Source of the DNA: Janthinobacterium lividum PAMC 25724
GTDB taxonomy: Bacteria > Pseudomonadota > Gammaproteobacteria > Burkholderiales > Burkholderiaceae_D
DNA: 64,000 nt
Assembly (NCBI GenBank): GCA_000242815.2
Contig: AHHB01000039.1
Span: 17,111 to 81,110, forward strand
Direction of reading: 5' to 3'
In this document: positions 17,638 to 27,328 of the stretch, piece by piece
Numbering within the stretch: position 1 is the first letter of the stretch
How the letters are laid out: each line of letters starts with the position of its first letter
Translations under genes and position numbers: made by a program
The notes under the pieces: model-generated
What the model was told of the DNA's origin: nothing
The model's database searches: none
The model's input: only the letters and a program-made list of their open reading frames with translations

Positions 17638-18573
17638 ATGAACCAACTCGAACAACTCAAACAATTTACTACCGTGGTGGCCGATACCGGCGACTTCCAA
17701 TCGATCCAGGCTTACACGCCACGCGATGCGACGACGAATCCTTCGCTGATCCTGAAGGCCGTGCAAAAGGACGAATACAAGCCGCTGCTGGAAAAGGCCG
17801 TACGCGACCATCCGAACGCCTCCACCAGCGAAATTATCGACCGCCTGCTGATCGCGTTTGGCGTGGAAATCCTGCAAATCATCCCCGGGCGCGTCTCCAC
17901 CGAAGTCGATGCGCGCCTGTCGTTCGACACCGCAGGCACGGTAGCCAAGGGCCGCGACCTGATCGCCCTGTATTCGAACGCAGGCATTGCACGCGAACGC
18001 GTACTGATCAAGATCGCCGCCACCTGGGAAGGCATCCGCGCAGCGGCCATCCTGGAAAAGGAAGGCATCCGCTGCAACATGACCCTGCTGTTCTCGCTGG
18101 CGCAGGCCATCGCCTGCGCCGAAGCGGGCGCGCAGCTCATCTCGCCCTTCGTTGGCCGCATCTACGACTGGTACAAGAAGTCGACGGGCATCGATTACAT
18201 GGGTGCGGAAGACCCGGGCGTGCAGTCGGTCCGGCGCATCTACAACTACTACCGCAAGTTCGGCTACCAGACTGAAGTCATGGGCGCGAGCTTCCGCAAC
18301 ACCTCGCAAATCCTCGAACTGGCCGGCTGCGACTTGCTCACCATCAGCCCCGACTTGCTGCAAAAGCTGGCCGACAGCGAAGCGCCGGTGGAGCGCAAAC
18401 TGAGCGCCGAAGCGGCGCCATCGGCCAGCATCGTGCACATGACGCTCAACGAAGAAGCCTTCCGCTTCATGATGAATGAAGACGCCATGGCAACGGAAAA
18501 GCTGGCCGAAGGCATCCGCGCTTTCTGCGTCGATTCCGGCAAGCTCAAACAGATGATCGCGGCGCTGCGTTAA
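17638..18573 (+). CDS. tal: Transaldolase
   Basis: Transfers a dihydroxyacetone unit between sugar phosphates in the non-oxidative pentose phosphate pathway. The 311-residue protein is a class I transaldolase with DATTNPSL at 30-37, the Schiff-base Lys125 in [11 protein letters not shown] and the [10 protein letters not shown] block near 167-176. Length is typical (about 315). It ends the zwf-hexR-tal array and is followed by a strong terminator. The start at 17638 follows an AG-rich CTGAGCAGCC. Confidence 0.97.
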   Translation: MNQLEQLKQFTTVVADTGDFQSIQAYTPRDATTNPSLILKAVQKDEYKPLLEKAVRDHPNASTSEIIDRLLIAFGVEILQIIPGRVSTEVDARLSFDTAGTVAKGRDLIALYSNAGIARERVLIKIAATWEGIRAAAILEKEGIRCNMTLLFSLAQAIACAEAGAQLISPFVGRIYDWYKKSTGIDYMGAEDPGVQSVRRIYNYYRKFGYQTEVMGASFRNTSQILELAGCDLLTISPDLLQKLADSEAPVERKLSAEAAPSASIVHMTLNEEAFRFMMNEDAMATEKLAEGIRAFCVDSGKLKQMIAALR

Positions 18574-18590
18574 GCGCCGATGCCTGTTGC

Positions 18591-18631
18591 AAAAAGCGGC
18601 CTCCGTGCAGTGCACGGCGCCGCTTTTTTTA
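18591..18631 (+). terminator. tal terminator
   Basis: AAAAAGCGGC pairs with GCCGCTTTTT around an inner CCGTGC-AGT-GCACGG stem, with a T-run at 18624-18630. A strong intrinsic terminator 17 bases after the tal stop. Confidence 0.85.
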
Positions 18632-18695
18632 CGCGATGGCATCGCGCACTCTAGCAATGGCGCTAGAATAAAGCATCGCCACCCATCGCCGCCGC

Positions 18696-19778
18696 ATGTC
18701 TTTTACTTCATCTGCCATCAGCATACGACTGGGACGCCGCGCCCGTGCCCGCATCGCCAAAAACGGCTTGCGCGCGCTTGACGTCGCCATCGTCCCCGCC
18801 GCCGCAGGCGGGCCGAAAGGCTTGATCCTGCACCAGCTCGATTGCTGGATGTTGCGCGACTTTCTGCCACAGGCGCCGCGCCCCCGCCACTTCGTCGGCG
18901 CCTCGATCGGCGCCTGGCGCATGGCCGCCGCCGTATTGCCCGATCCGCTCGCCGCGCAGCGCCGCCTGGTGCGCGAATACGTGGGCCAGCGCTATCCCGA
19001 TAAACCCGATGCGACGCACGTCAGCCGCACCTGCCGCGCCCTGCTCGACGCCGTCCTCGATGGCCAGGATGCGCAGCTGCTGTCGCATGCGCAGCATAGC
19101 CTGTCGGTGCTGGCCGTGCGCGGTATCGGCGCGCTGGCACAGCCGGGAAAATGGCGCGACCGGCGCGGCTTCCTGCTCGCAGCGGCCGGCAATATGATGG
19201 CGCGCACACGTCTGGCCGCCTCACTGGAGCGCGCGGTATTGCATGCCGGGCCCGATGGCGCCAGTTGGCTACGCTCGCGCTTCGATGCCTTTCACACCCA
19301 TTTCGTCCCGCTGGCGCAAGACAATCTGCGCGACGCACTGCTGGCCTCCGCTTCCATCCCGCTGCTGCTCGATGCAGTAACGGACATCGCCGGCGCACCG
19401 CCCGGGCGCTACTGGGACGGTGGCCTGGTCGACTATCATTTGCACTTGCCATACCAGCGCGAACCGGACCTGGTACTGTACCCGCACTTTGCCGAGCACA
19501 TCGTGCCGGGCTGGCTGGACAAGGCCATGCCGTGGCGCCGCGCGCGCAGCGGCGATAGCGCACTCGACAACATGATCCTCGTCTCGCCCTCGCCTGCGTT
19601 CGTGGCCAGCCTGCCCAATGGCAAACTGCCGGACCGGCGCGACTTCCGCCATTACGGACAAGACCATGCGGCACGCATGCGCGACTGGCGCCGCGCCATC
19701 GCAGAAAGCGAGCGCATGGCGGCCGCTTTCGCCCGCTGGGTGGAGCAGCCGGACTTGCGCCAGGCGGGCGAGCTGTAG
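18696..19778 (+). CDS. Patatin-like phospholipase family protein
   Basis: A 360-residue serine acyl-hydrolase of the patatin fold. It shows the oxyanion-hole glycines (AAAGGPKGL, 36-43), the nucleophile elbow G68-A-S70-I-G72 and the second dyad residue in YWDGGLVDYH (D241). No signal peptide is convincing, so it is probably cytoplasmic or membrane-associated. Substrate unknown; family members hydrolyse phospholipids or other acyl esters. It stands alone between the tal terminator and the chemoreceptor gene. Expression signals are not obvious. Confidence 0.85.
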   Translation: MSFTSSAISIRLGRRARARIAKNGLRALDVAIVPAAAGGPKGLILHQLDCWMLRDFLPQAPRPRHFVGASIGAWRMAAAVLPDPLAAQRRLVREYVGQRYPDKPDATHVSRTCRALLDAVLDGQDAQLLSHAQHSLSVLAVRGIGALAQPGKWRDRRGFLLAAAGNMMARTRLAASLERAVLHAGPDGASWLRSRFDAFHTHFVPLAQDNLRDALLASASIPLLLDAVTDIAGAPPGRYWDGGLVDYHLHLPYQREPDLVLYPHFAEHIVPGWLDKAMPWRRARSGDSALDNMILVSPSPAFVASLPNGKLPDRRDFRHYGQDHAARMRDWRRAIAESERMAAAFARWVEQPDLRQAGEL

Positions 19779-19898
19779 CACGGGCGTGGCTGCAACAGTG
19801 AGCAAAACAGGATGTTTTTTCGCTTACCTATTGGTCACTTATCAGTGCATACTATGTTGCACAGGCAAGCTTAATCCCTCTGCGACAGGAGTCTCACC

Positions 19899-21617
19899 AT
19901 GCACGCCCTCTCCCATCTTCGTATCGGCACCCGCCTGGCTGCAGGCTACGCCCTGGTGCTCCTGCTGTGCGTGATCTCCACCTCGTACGCGCTGTACAGT
20001 GCGCGCATGAATACCGACGCGACCCGGGAAATGATGGAAAAACCGCTGGCCAAGGAACGTCTGATATCAGACTGGTATGTGCTGATTCACTCGGCCATCG
20101 CGCGCACCTCGATGATCGCGCGGAGCACGGATGAAACTCTGTCAAGCGTCTTTGCCGACACCATCGCCGACAGCAGCAAGCAAGGCGCTGAGCTGCTCAA
20201 GCAAATCGAAACCCTGCTCGTCAACGAGGAAGAAAAAGCCATCTTCAAGTCCTCCCTCGAGATACGCGTCAAATACCAGGATGCCAAGACCTCGGTGATG
20301 AACGCGCGCAAGGGCGGCAACGCGGCCCAGGCGGAGAGTATTTACAACGCCAGCTTTGCCCCGGCGGCGGCCAGTTACCAGAGCAACGTCAAGGCCCTGC
20401 TGGCGCAGCAGCGCAAGGCCATCGACGACACGGCGCACGCCATCGAAACGGCCAATGGACGCAGCTTCACCCTGTTGTTGTTGCTGTGTGGGCTGGTGGT
20501 GGCCTTGGGCAGCATCTGCGCCTGGCTCATCACGCGCTCGATCACCGTGCCCCTGCAAGCGGCCGTGAAGGTGGCCGAGACGGTCGCTGCGGGCGACTTG
20601 CGCACGCACTTCGGCGCGGCGGCCAGCGATGAAATCGGCGACCTGATGCGCGCGCTGCACGGCATGAACGAGGCACTGCGCAAGGTCGTGTCGGAAGTGC
20701 AGACGGGCACCAACGCCATCGCCACGGCATCGGGCGAGATCGCCGCCGGCAACCAGGATTTGTCGTCGCGCACGGAGCAGCAAGCCAGTTCACTGGAAGA
20801 AACGGCGTCGTCGATGGAAGAATTGACCAGCACCGTGAAGCAGAATGCCGACAATGCGCGCCAGGCCAATCAGATGGCGGTCGCCGCGTCTGGCGTGGCC
20901 GAACGCGGCGGCAGCATCGTCAGCCAGGTGGTCGATACCATGGGTGCGATCGACACGGCATCGACGAAAATCGTCGACATCATCGGCGTCATCGATGGCA
21001 TCGCCTTCCAGACCAATATCCTGGCATTGAACGCGGCAGTCGAAGCGGCGCGTGCCGGTGAACAGGGGCGCGGCTTTGCCGTCGTCGCCACGGAAGTACG
21101 CAGCCTGGCGCAGCGCTCGGCGGCGGCGGCACGTGAAATCAAGACCCTGATCGGCGACTCGGTAGATCAGGTCAACAACGGCACGCGACTGGTGCAGCAA
21201 GCTGGCAGCACCATGGGCGAGGTGGTCGACAGCGTGCGCCGCGTTACCGACATCATGGCCGAGATCACCGCCGCCAGCGCCGAGCAAAGTCTGGGCATCG
21301 ACCAGGTCAACCAGGCTATCGCGCAGATGGATCAGGTAACGCAGCAAAATGCGGCCCTGGTGGAAGAAGCGGCAGCGGCGGCCGAAAGCATGCAGGACCA
21401 GGCGGCACGCCTGGCGCAGGTGGCGGCCGGTTTCCAGCTCGAACTCGTGGCCACGGCAGCACCAGTGCGCGCCGCGCGACCTGCCAGCACCCAGCTGGCC
21501 AAGCCGGCGGCCAGGAGCGCGCCCGCCAGGCAGCCAAGCACTGCGGCCAAGAGCACGCCCGCTGCGCGCAAGCCCCAGGCAAACGTGGCTGGCGAACAGG
21601 ATTGGGAAGAATTTTAA
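19899..21617 (+). CDS. Methyl-accepting chemotaxis protein
   Basis: Transmembrane chemoreceptor of 572 residues: TM1 about 11-32, a periplasmic four-helix-type ligand domain about 33-188, TM2 about 190-211, HAMP about 212-265 and a cytoplasmic signalling hairpin with the invariant tip around [26 protein letters not shown] (cited as residues near 390-415). The C-terminus is an Ala/Pro/Lys-rich flexible linker ending in D-W-E-E-F, a CheR/CheB-tethering pentapeptide of the xWxxF type. The ligand cannot be told from sequence. A MITE-like element lies 36 bases after its stop. Confidence 0.95.
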   Translation: MHALSHLRIGTRLAAGYALVLLLCVISTSYALYSARMNTDATREMMEKPLAKERLISDWYVLIHSAIARTSMIARSTDETLSSVFADTIADSSKQGAELLKQIETLLVNEEEKAIFKSSLEIRVKYQDAKTSVMNARKGGNAAQAESIYNASFAPAAASYQSNVKALLAQQRKAIDDTAHAIETANGRSFTLLLLLCGLVVALGSICAWLITRSITVPLQAAVKVAETVAAGDLRTHFGAAASDEIGDLMRALHGMNEALRKVVSEVQTGTNAIATASGEIAAGNQDLSSRTEQQASSLEETASSMEELTSTVKQNADNARQANQMAVAASGVAERGGSIVSQVVDTMGAIDTASTKIVDIIGVIDGIAFQTNILALNAAVEAARAGEQGRGFAVVATEVRSLAQRSAAAAREIKTLIGDSVDQVNNGTRLVQQAGSTMGEVVDSVRRVTDIMAEITAASAEQSLGIDQVNQAIAQMDQVTQQNAALVEEAAAAAESMQDQAARLAQVAAGFQLELVATAAPVRAARPASTQLAKPAARSAPARQPSTAAKSTPAARKPQANVAGEQDWEEF

Positions 21618-21653
21618 GGCGGGAGGACCAGTTTAAACGGGCAGCTTAAACAG

Positions 21654-21850
21654 TAATGCCGTTCAGTTAGTGTGTTAGTGATGCTATTTTTAGCCCGAGA
21701 GCAAGGAAAGGGGTCGGACCCTGAGGGGGAATGTGCTTCAATGGAGCACATTCCGATCACGAAGTGACCGACCCCAGCTCTTTGCCTCTGGGGTTAGCGA
21801 ATTTACTGGCGCTCATCAATCACGCCAAAATCCTTAACTGAACGGCATTA
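21654..21850. mobile_element. 197-bp MITE-like element with IS4-type ends, copy 2
   Basis: Same length and 16-bp inverted ends as the element at 1579-1775, with about ten base differences. Perfect 12-bp direct repeats CAGCTTAAACAG flank it at 21642-21653 and 21851-21862. The 66-bp structured core is at about 21710-21775. The target was a hairpin: CAGCTTAAAC-AGACA-GTTTAAGCTG still stands at 21851-21875. Confidence 0.85.
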
Positions 21851-21875
21851 CAGCTTAAACAGACAGTTTAAGCTG
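21851..21875. terminator. 10-bp hairpin flanking the second MITE
   Basis: CAGCTTAAAC pairs perfectly with GTTTAAGCTG around loop AGACA. There is no T-run on either strand, so a rho-independent terminator is uncertain; it lies between the convergent MCP gene and hemW. Its left arm is contained in the MITE target duplication. Confidence 0.4.
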
Positions 21876-21978
21876 GGCGGACCGCGCCTTGGTGCGCGAG
21901 GTGCCGTGATTCAGGCGGCACGGCAGCGGCGGCAATACATGGTGCGCCTGACATGGTTCCACGGCGCACTAGCAGCTT

Positions 21979-23253
21979 CTAATCTTCCAGGAACATTTGC
22001 TGCAGGTCGTTCAGGAAGCGCAATCCCAATGGCGTCGGGCCGATGATCTGGTGGTCGCGGTAGAGCAAGCCTTTCGCTTCCGCAGTATTGAGCGGTTTGT
22101 CGATGGCGTTGATGGCCAGGCCAGTGCGCTCGGCGAACAGGTTGGGCGCAAAGCCCTGCGTCAGGCGCAGGGTGTTGAGCATGAATTCAAAACCCATTTC
22201 CTCGCGTGCCAGCTCGCGCTCTTCCTGCACCGGCTGACCCGCCAGTACCGCGTCCATGTAGGCGCGCGGCTGCTTGTAGCGTGCCTGGCGCAGGACGCGG
22301 TGCGGGAACGAGATTTTTGAATGTGCGCCCGCGCCGATGCCCAGGTAGTCGCCGAACTCCCAGTAATTGCGGTTGTGGCGCGCCTGCCGGCCCGGCTGCG
22401 CGTAGGCCGACACTTCGTAGCGGCCATAGCCGGCCTGCGCCGCGCGTTCTGCCACCATGTCGGCGATGTCGGCGCTTTCGTCGTCGTCCGGCAGCACGGG
22501 CGGGTACTTGGCGAACAGGGTGTTCGGTTCGAGCGTCAGGTGGTACAGCGACAAGTGCGGCGGCGCGAACGACAACGCCGTTTCCAGGTCCTGCTGCGCC
22601 TCTGCCAGCGTTTGCGTGGGCAGCGCGTACATCAGGTCGAGATTGAAATTGTCGAAGTTGGCGTGCGCGATTTCGACCGCGCGGCGCGCTTCGTTGTCGT
22701 CATGGATACGCCCCAGCGCCTGCAGATGGCGGCCATTGAAGCTCTGGATGCCGATCGACAGGCGGTTGATGCCGCTGGCACGGTAAGACTTGAATTTTTC
22801 CGCTTCAAAGGTGCCGGGATTGGCTTCCATGGTGATTTCGCAATTACCATCGAGCGGCAGCAGGGTGCGCACGTCCGACATCAGGCGCTCCAGTCCCGCC
22901 GCCGACATCAGGCTGGGCGTGCCACCGCCTATGAAAATGGTGTGGATCTTGCGGCCCCAGATCAGCGGCAGCGCCATTTCCAGGTCCAGGCGCAGGGCTG
23001 CCAGGTATTGCGCTTCCGGAAAGCCATCGCGCACTTCATGCGAATTGAAGTCGCAATACGGGCATTTTTTCACGCACCACGGGAAATGGATGTAGAGCGA
23101 CAGCGGCGGCAGGGCCGTCAGGTTCAACGCGCCCGGCTGCAGGTACTTCAGCGCCGCGCCCGCCGCGCCGGAAATGCCTTCCTGCGGCGCGGGCGAGACT
23201 GCCGCCTTGGCGCCTGATTTGGCAACCGCACCGACCAGTTTGATCGGGATCAT
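21979..23253 (-). CDS. hemW: HemW-type radical SAM protein (heme chaperone)
   Basis: Radical SAM protein resembling oxygen-independent coproporphyrinogen oxidase. The cluster motif C60-VKK-C64-PY-C67-DFNSH has the HemW form (Phe after the third Cys, not the HemN cysteine), so a heme-chaperone role is more likely than HemN catalysis. GGGTPSL and the later HemN C-terminal domain are present. At 424 residues it is about 45 longer at the N-terminus than E. coli HemW; the extra part is Ala/Gly-rich. The start overlaps the rdgB stop by four bases, so translation is probably coupled in rph-rdgB-hemW. Confidence 0.92.
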   Translation of the reverse strand: MIPIKLVGAVAKSGAKAAVSPAPQEGISGAAGAALKYLQPGALNLTALPPLSLYIHFPWCVKKCPYCDFNSHEVRDGFPEAQYLAALRLDLEMALPLIWGRKIHTIFIGGGTPSLMSAAGLERLMSDVRTLLPLDGNCEITMEANPGTFEAEKFKSYRASGINRLSIGIQSFNGRHLQALGRIHDDNEARRAVEIAHANFDNFNLDLMYALPTQTLAEAQQDLETALSFAPPHLSLYHLTLEPNTLFAKYPPVLPDDDESADIADMVAERAAQAGYGRYEVSAYAQPGRQARHNRNYWEFGDYLGIGAGAHSKISFPHRVLRQARYKQPRAYMDAVLAGQPVQEERELAREEMGFEFMLNTLRLTQGFAPNLFAERTGLAINAIDKPLNTAEAKGLLYRDHQIIGPTPLGLRFLNDLQQMFLED

Positions 23254-23843
23254 CGCAGGGTCCGCAACTTGTCGACCAGCGCGCGCAAGGCCTGGCCCCG
23301 GTGCGATAGCGCGTTCTTTTCATCAGACGTCAGTTCGGCCGCGCACTTGCCCAGCGCGGGAACAAAGAAATGCGGATCGTAGCCAAAACCGCCCTGGCCG
23401 CGCGGCGTCGCAATCATCTCGCCATTCCAGCGGCCATCGGCGATCACCGGCTGCGGGTCGTCCGCATGGCGCACGTACACCAGCACGCAGTAATAATACG
23501 CGCACTTGTCGGCATGCGCTTCCAGGTCGGCGATCAGCTTGGCGCTATTGGCAGCGTCCGATTTCGGCTCGCCCGCATAGCGCGCCGAATACACGCCAGG
23601 GGCGCCGCCGAGCGCATTGACGCACACGCCGGAATCATCGGCCAGCGCCGGCAAGCCGGTCAGGCGGGCAGCGTGGCGCGCCTTTTGCAGGGCATTTTCC
23701 ACGAAGGTGTGGAACGGTTCGTCGCTTTCCGGCACGGCGTACTCGCCCTGGGCATGGACGGAAAAACCGATGGTCGAGAGCAGCTCGTTGAATTCCTTGA
23801 GCTTGCCGGCGTTATTGGAGGCGAGAATGAGGCGTTGGGTCAT
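23250..23843 (-). CDS. rdgB: XTP/dITP pyrophosphatase
   Basis: House-cleaning enzyme that hydrolyses non-canonical dITP/XTP to monophosphates, protecting DNA. The 197-residue protein has the HAM1/RdgB signatures: N-terminal LASNNAGKLKEF, ADDSGVCVNALGGAPGVYSARYAG (about 67-90), GGFGYDPHFF and a C-terminal SHRGQALRAL. Length matches the family. It is the middle gene of rph-rdgB-hemW; the four-base overlap with hemW implies coupling, and 137 bases separate it from rph. Confidence 0.96.
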   Translation of the reverse strand: MTQRLILASNNAGKLKEFNELLSTIGFSVHAQGEYAVPESDEPFHTFVENALQKARHAARLTGLPALADDSGVCVNALGGAPGVYSARYAGEPKSDAANSAKLIADLEAHADKCAYYYCVLVYVRHADDPQPVIADGRWNGEMIATPRGQGGFGYDPHFFVPALGKCAAELTSDEKNALSHRGQALRALVDKLRTLR

Positions 23844-23980
23844 GTCAGTAGTCCGGTTGAGGTGCCGACATTGTAAACCTTTTGCGTCCCCCTCACCGCG
23901 CCGCGCCGCTGCCGAAAAAACGGCAGAGGCAGGCTTTTTGCCGCGCGCGGCGAAGAAATAGCTGTCACTCCACGTCAGGA

Positions 23981-24709
23981 TTACAGTCCCAGCGCCTGCT
24001 TCTGCATGACGATAAGATCGGCAATACCACTGTGCGCCAGATCGAGCAAACGGTTCATGCCGGCGCGGTCAAAGGCGGCGCCTTCGGCCGTGCCCTGCAC
24101 TTCGATGAAGTGACCGGCTTCCGTCATTACCACGTTCATGTCCGTGTCGCAGCCCGAGTCTTCCACATAGTCGAGGTCCAGCACCGGCATGCCCTGGTAG
24201 ACACCCACCGAGATGGCGGCGACAAAGCTTTTTACGGGGATGGCGGCAATCGCGCCGCGCGCCTGCAGTTGGGAAAAAGCGTCATACGCGGCCACCATGG
24301 CGCCCGTGATCGAGGCGGTGCGCGTGCCACCATCGGCCTGGATGACGTCGCAATCGAGGTGCAGGGTGCGTTCGCCGAACGCTTGCAGATCAAAGGCGGC
24401 GCGCAGCGAGCGGCCGATCAGACGCTGGATTTCCTGCGTGCGGCCAGACTGCTTGCCGCGCGCCGCTTCGCGATCCATGCGCGTGTGCGTCGAGCGTGGC
24501 AACATGCCGTACTCGGCCGTCAACCAGCCCTGGCCCTTGCCCTTCAGGAAACCCGGCACCTTGTCTTCGATGCTGGCGGTGCAGATGACCTTGGTGTCGC
24601 CGCACTCGATCAGCACCGAGCCTTCGGCATGCTTGGTGTACTGGCGGGTGATGCGGATGGCGCGCAGCGCATCGACGGCGCGGCCGCTCGGGCGGGATTC
24701 AAATGTCAT
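23981..24709 (-). CDS. rph: Ribonuclease PH
   Basis: Phosphorolytic 3'-5' exoribonuclease that trims tRNA 3' ends. The 242-residue protein shows [41 protein letters not shown] N-terminal residues (RP.GR and [12 protein letters not shown]), [17 protein letters not shown], the phosphate-binding [15 protein letters not shown] and [18 protein letters not shown]. Start 24709 matches the family N-terminus; upstream in-frame residues are non-coding. First gene of the rph-rdgB-hemW group, divergent from yicC. Confidence 0.96.
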   Translation of the reverse strand: MTFESRPSGRAVDALRAIRITRQYTKHAEGSVLIECGDTKVICTASIEDKVPGFLKGKGQGWLTAEYGMLPRSTHTRMDREAARGKQSGRTQEIQRLIGRSLRAAFDLQAFGERTLHLDCDVIQADGGTRTASITGAMVAAYDAFSQLQARGAIAAIPVKSFVAAISVGVYQGMPVLDLDYVEDSGCDTDMNVVMTEAGHFIEVQGTAEGAAFDRAGMNRLLDLAHSGIADLIVMQKQALGL

Positions 24710-24973
24710 GGCGGGTGTCCTGTGTGATTGGAGTTGCGGCGCCGATTTTACCACTGCGGCGCCATCACACGGTGCAGACCGGCCTGCACACAAGATCCCT
24801 ACAATCCTGCCCCGCCAAACACAATTTTCTTTACAATGCGGTAAAACGCACAATAACCAGCAATTTTCAGGCCATCGCGCACTTTGGGCTTGTTTTGCGG
24901 CGCCGGCGGTATTGCCTGCGCTGGCTGATTAAGTGTATAAGTGACTGTATATAAGACCAAATCGGGGAATCCT

Positions 24974-25879
24974 TTGAGCATTTCAAGCATGACAGGCTAC
25001 GCGGTTGCCACCAGCGAAGGGGCTGCAGGCACACTGACAATTGAAATCAAGAGCGTCAACTCGCGCTTTCTCGACCTGCAATTCCGGATCAACGATGATC
25101 TGCGGGCGCTGGAGCCTGACCTGCGCGCCGCCGTCATGTCTGCCATCACGCGTGGCAAAGTCGAGGTACGCCTGAGCTTTGGCCGCAAGGCAGCGACAGC
25201 CGGCACGCAGGCGCTGAACTTGCCCCTGCTGGCCGAACTGGCGCGCCTGCAAAACGAAGTGGGCCAGCATTTTGTCTCCGCCCCCGTCATGACGGTGGCC
25301 GAACTGCTGCGCTGGCCGGGCATCATAGAAGAAGCGCAAGTGGGGCAAGAGTCCTTGCAGGCGGACGTGGCCGCGCTGACCCGCCGCACCGTGACTGCCT
25401 TCGTCGACAGCCGCAAGCGCGAAGGTGCGGCACTTGAAACGGTGCTGGTGTCGCGCATCGAGGCGATGGAAGCCATCGTCAAGCGCATCACGCCATTGAT
25501 TCCGCAAGTCGTGGCGGCCTTCCAGCAAAAAGCCATCGAGCGCATGCAAGATGCGCTAGGCCTGGCCAGCCAGGGCTCGAATTCGGCCCTCTCGCGCCAG
25601 GACGCCATGGAGCGCATACGCCAGGAAGTCATTTTGTACGGCATTCGCATCGACGTTTCGGAAGAACTGGCGCGCCTGTCGGCCCACCTGGGCGAAACGC
25701 GCCACATCCTCACCAAGGGTGGGCAAGTGGGCAAGCGCCTCGATTTCATGATGCAGGAACTCAATCGCGAAGCCAATACGCTGGGCGCCAAGGCTTCCGT
25801 CAAGGAACTGGCGGACGCCTCGATGGACTTGAAGCTGCTGATCGAGCAGATGCGCGAACAAGTGCAGAACCTGGAGTAA
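24974..25879 (+). CDS. yicC: YicC-family endoribonuclease
   Basis: A 301-residue protein of the YicC/YloC family, whose E. coli member is reported as an endoribonuclease acting on structured RNA. It has the N-terminal SSMTGYA and SVNSRFLDLQFR, central ELLRWPGI and the C-terminal RLDFMMQELNREANTLGAK signature. I chose the TTG at 24974 because GGGGA lies six bases upstream and it yields the family N-terminus; ATG 24989 is an alternative. Adjacent to gmk-rpoZ-spoT as in many proteobacteria. Confidence 0.92.
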   Translation: MSISSMTGYAVATSEGAAGTLTIEIKSVNSRFLDLQFRINDDLRALEPDLRAAVMSAITRGKVEVRLSFGRKAATAGTQALNLPLLAELARLQNEVGQHFVSAPVMTVAELLRWPGIIEEAQVGQESLQADVAALTRRTVTAFVDSRKREGAALETVLVSRIEAMEAIVKRITPLIPQVVAAFQQKAIERMQDALGLASQGSNSALSRQDAMERIRQEVILYGIRIDVSEELARLSAHLGETRHILTKGGQVGKRLDFMMQELNREANTLGAKASVKELADASMDLKLLIEQMREQVQNLE

Positions 25880-25882
25880 GCG

Positions 25883-26209
25883 ATGAGCACGCCGCGTACA
25901 TCGATACTCGCCTGCGCCACCGTGGCGCTGCTGGCAACCGGCGCGCAGGCGCAAACGACGCAGCAGCCATCGCCGTACGCGATCGAAAGCTGCACGTCCG
26001 GCTGCTTTATGCTCAAGGAGCGCGGCGCCGCCATCTACACGGGCGCCGATCCCGCTTCCTATCGCATCTGCTCGCGCAGCAACTTGGGCGCGGAAGTGTC
26101 CGTCGACAACACCGTCGTACGCCTCAATAACCGCGACTGCACCGATGTGAATGGCCGCACCATCATCCTCAATACGGGCGAAATCGCCCTGGGTCGGCTG
26201 CCACGCTGA
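25883..26209 (+). CDS. Small secreted cysteine-containing protein, unknown
   Basis: A 108-residue protein whose start lies 3 bases after the yicC stop. Residues 1-24 look like a Sec signal peptide ending A-Q-A, leaving a mature domain of about 84 residues with four cysteines (ESC, SGC, RIC, RDC), suited to two disulfides in the periplasm. I recognise no family. Tight spacing suggests co-transcription with yicC. It could be a lineage-specific periplasmic protein; codon use looks like the neighbours, so it is probably real. Confidence 0.75.
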   Translation: MSTPRTSILACATVALLATGAQAQTTQQPSPYAIESCTSGCFMLKERGAAIYTGADPASYRICSRSNLGAEVSVDNTVVRLNNRDCTDVNGRTIILNTGEIALGRLPR

Positions 26210-26344
26210 GGCTGCTCTGGACGGTTTGTTTTTTATCATGCCGCAGGCAGGGACTGGCTCAGCGCCTTGCCTCTTGGTAAAATACCGGATTGGGCGCCGC
26301 CTGCGCAGGCATCGGCGCCATCACACGCCTATTGAAAGATCCGC

Positions 26345-26983
26345 ATGAGCCACCCTACCGCCTTCTCGGGCAGCCTGTTCGTGGTTGCCGCGCCATCGGG
26401 CGCCGGCAAATCGACACTGGTCAACGCATTGCTGGCGCAAGAGCCAGGCATTAAATTGTCAATTTCGACGACCACGCGCGCCCCCCGTCCGGGCGAGCAG
26501 CACGGCCGCGAATACTACTTCACGACGGCGGAAGACTTTATTGCGCGCGCCGACCAGGGCGAATTCCTGGAATGGGCGGAAGTGCATGGCAATTACTATG
26601 GCACCTCGCGCATCATGGTGGAACAGCAAATGCTGGCCGGTACCGACATCCTGCTGGAAATCGACTGGCAAGGTGCGCGCCAGGTGCGCAAGCAATTCCC
26701 GCGCGCGGCCGGCATTTTCATCTTGCCGCCATCGATCGATGCGCTGGAAGAGCGCCTGAACAAGCGCGGCCAGGACGAGCCGCATGTGATCACGCGCCGT
26801 TTGCTGGCAGCCGGCGGCGAAATCGCACACGCTCCAGAGTTCGAGTATGTTATTATCAATGAAGAGTTTACGGTCGCTTTGTCCGAACTGAGCGCGATCG
26901 TGAGAGCGGCCCGTTGCCGGTTTGCGCAACAAGCGGCCCGCAACGCATCGCTATTCGCCCAACTGGGCCTGCACGCAGAGTAA
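26345..26983 (+). CDS. gmk: Guanylate kinase
   Basis: Phosphorylates GMP to GDP with ATP. The 212-residue protein has the P-loop APSGAGKST (16-24), the GMP-binding [32 protein letters not shown] and the lid [14 protein letters not shown]. Length matches the family. It starts the gmk-rpoZ-spoT block, the same order as E. coli, linking guanine nucleotide supply to (p)ppGpp metabolism. The start at 26345 gives [14 protein letters not shown]; 135 bases separate it from the secreted-protein gene. Confidence 0.97.
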   Translation: MSHPTAFSGSLFVVAAPSGAGKSTLVNALLAQEPGIKLSISTTTRAPRPGEQHGREYYFTTAEDFIARADQGEFLEWAEVHGNYYGTSRIMVEQQMLAGTDILLEIDWQGARQVRKQFPRAAGIFILPPSIDALEERLNKRGQDEPHVITRRLLAAGGEIAHAPEFEYVIINEEFTVALSELSAIVRAARCRFAQQAARNASLFAQLGLHAE

Positions 26984-27042
26984 CGCGTCTGCACGTCAGT
27001 TCACACAGCGCCACGCACCACGCATAAAATTTAGGAGTTACT

Positions 27043-27246
27043 ATGGCCCGTATCACAATCGAAGATTGCCTGAAGCAGATCCCTAACCGTTTCCAGCTGA
27101 CCCTGGCTGCAACGTACCGCGCACGTCAGTTGTTGCAAGGCCACACCCCTAAGGTGGAAGCCAAGGACAAGCCTACCGTCGTTGCCCTGCGTGAAATCGC
27201 TGCCGGCAAAGTCGGCATCGAAATGCTGAAAAAGGTCCCGATGTAA
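27043..27246 (+). CDS. rpoZ: RNA polymerase omega subunit
   Basis: Small RNA polymerase subunit that supports assembly and contributes to a ppGpp-binding site. The 67-residue product [19 protein letters not shown]... carries the conserved [16 protein letters not shown] and [27 protein letters not shown] gives a clear ribosome-binding site before ATG 27043. Lies between gmk and spoT in the conserved order. Confidence 0.97.
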   Translation: MARITIEDCLKQIPNRFQLTLAATYRARQLLQGHTPKVEAKDKPTVVALREIAAGKVGIEMLKKVPM

Positions 27247-27328
27247 GTGGGAACCCGCGTGCCGGAACAGTGCTGATCCCTGGTTCTACCGTATCCTTTA
27301 TTCACACTGTAAAGCAACGCGACGTTTT

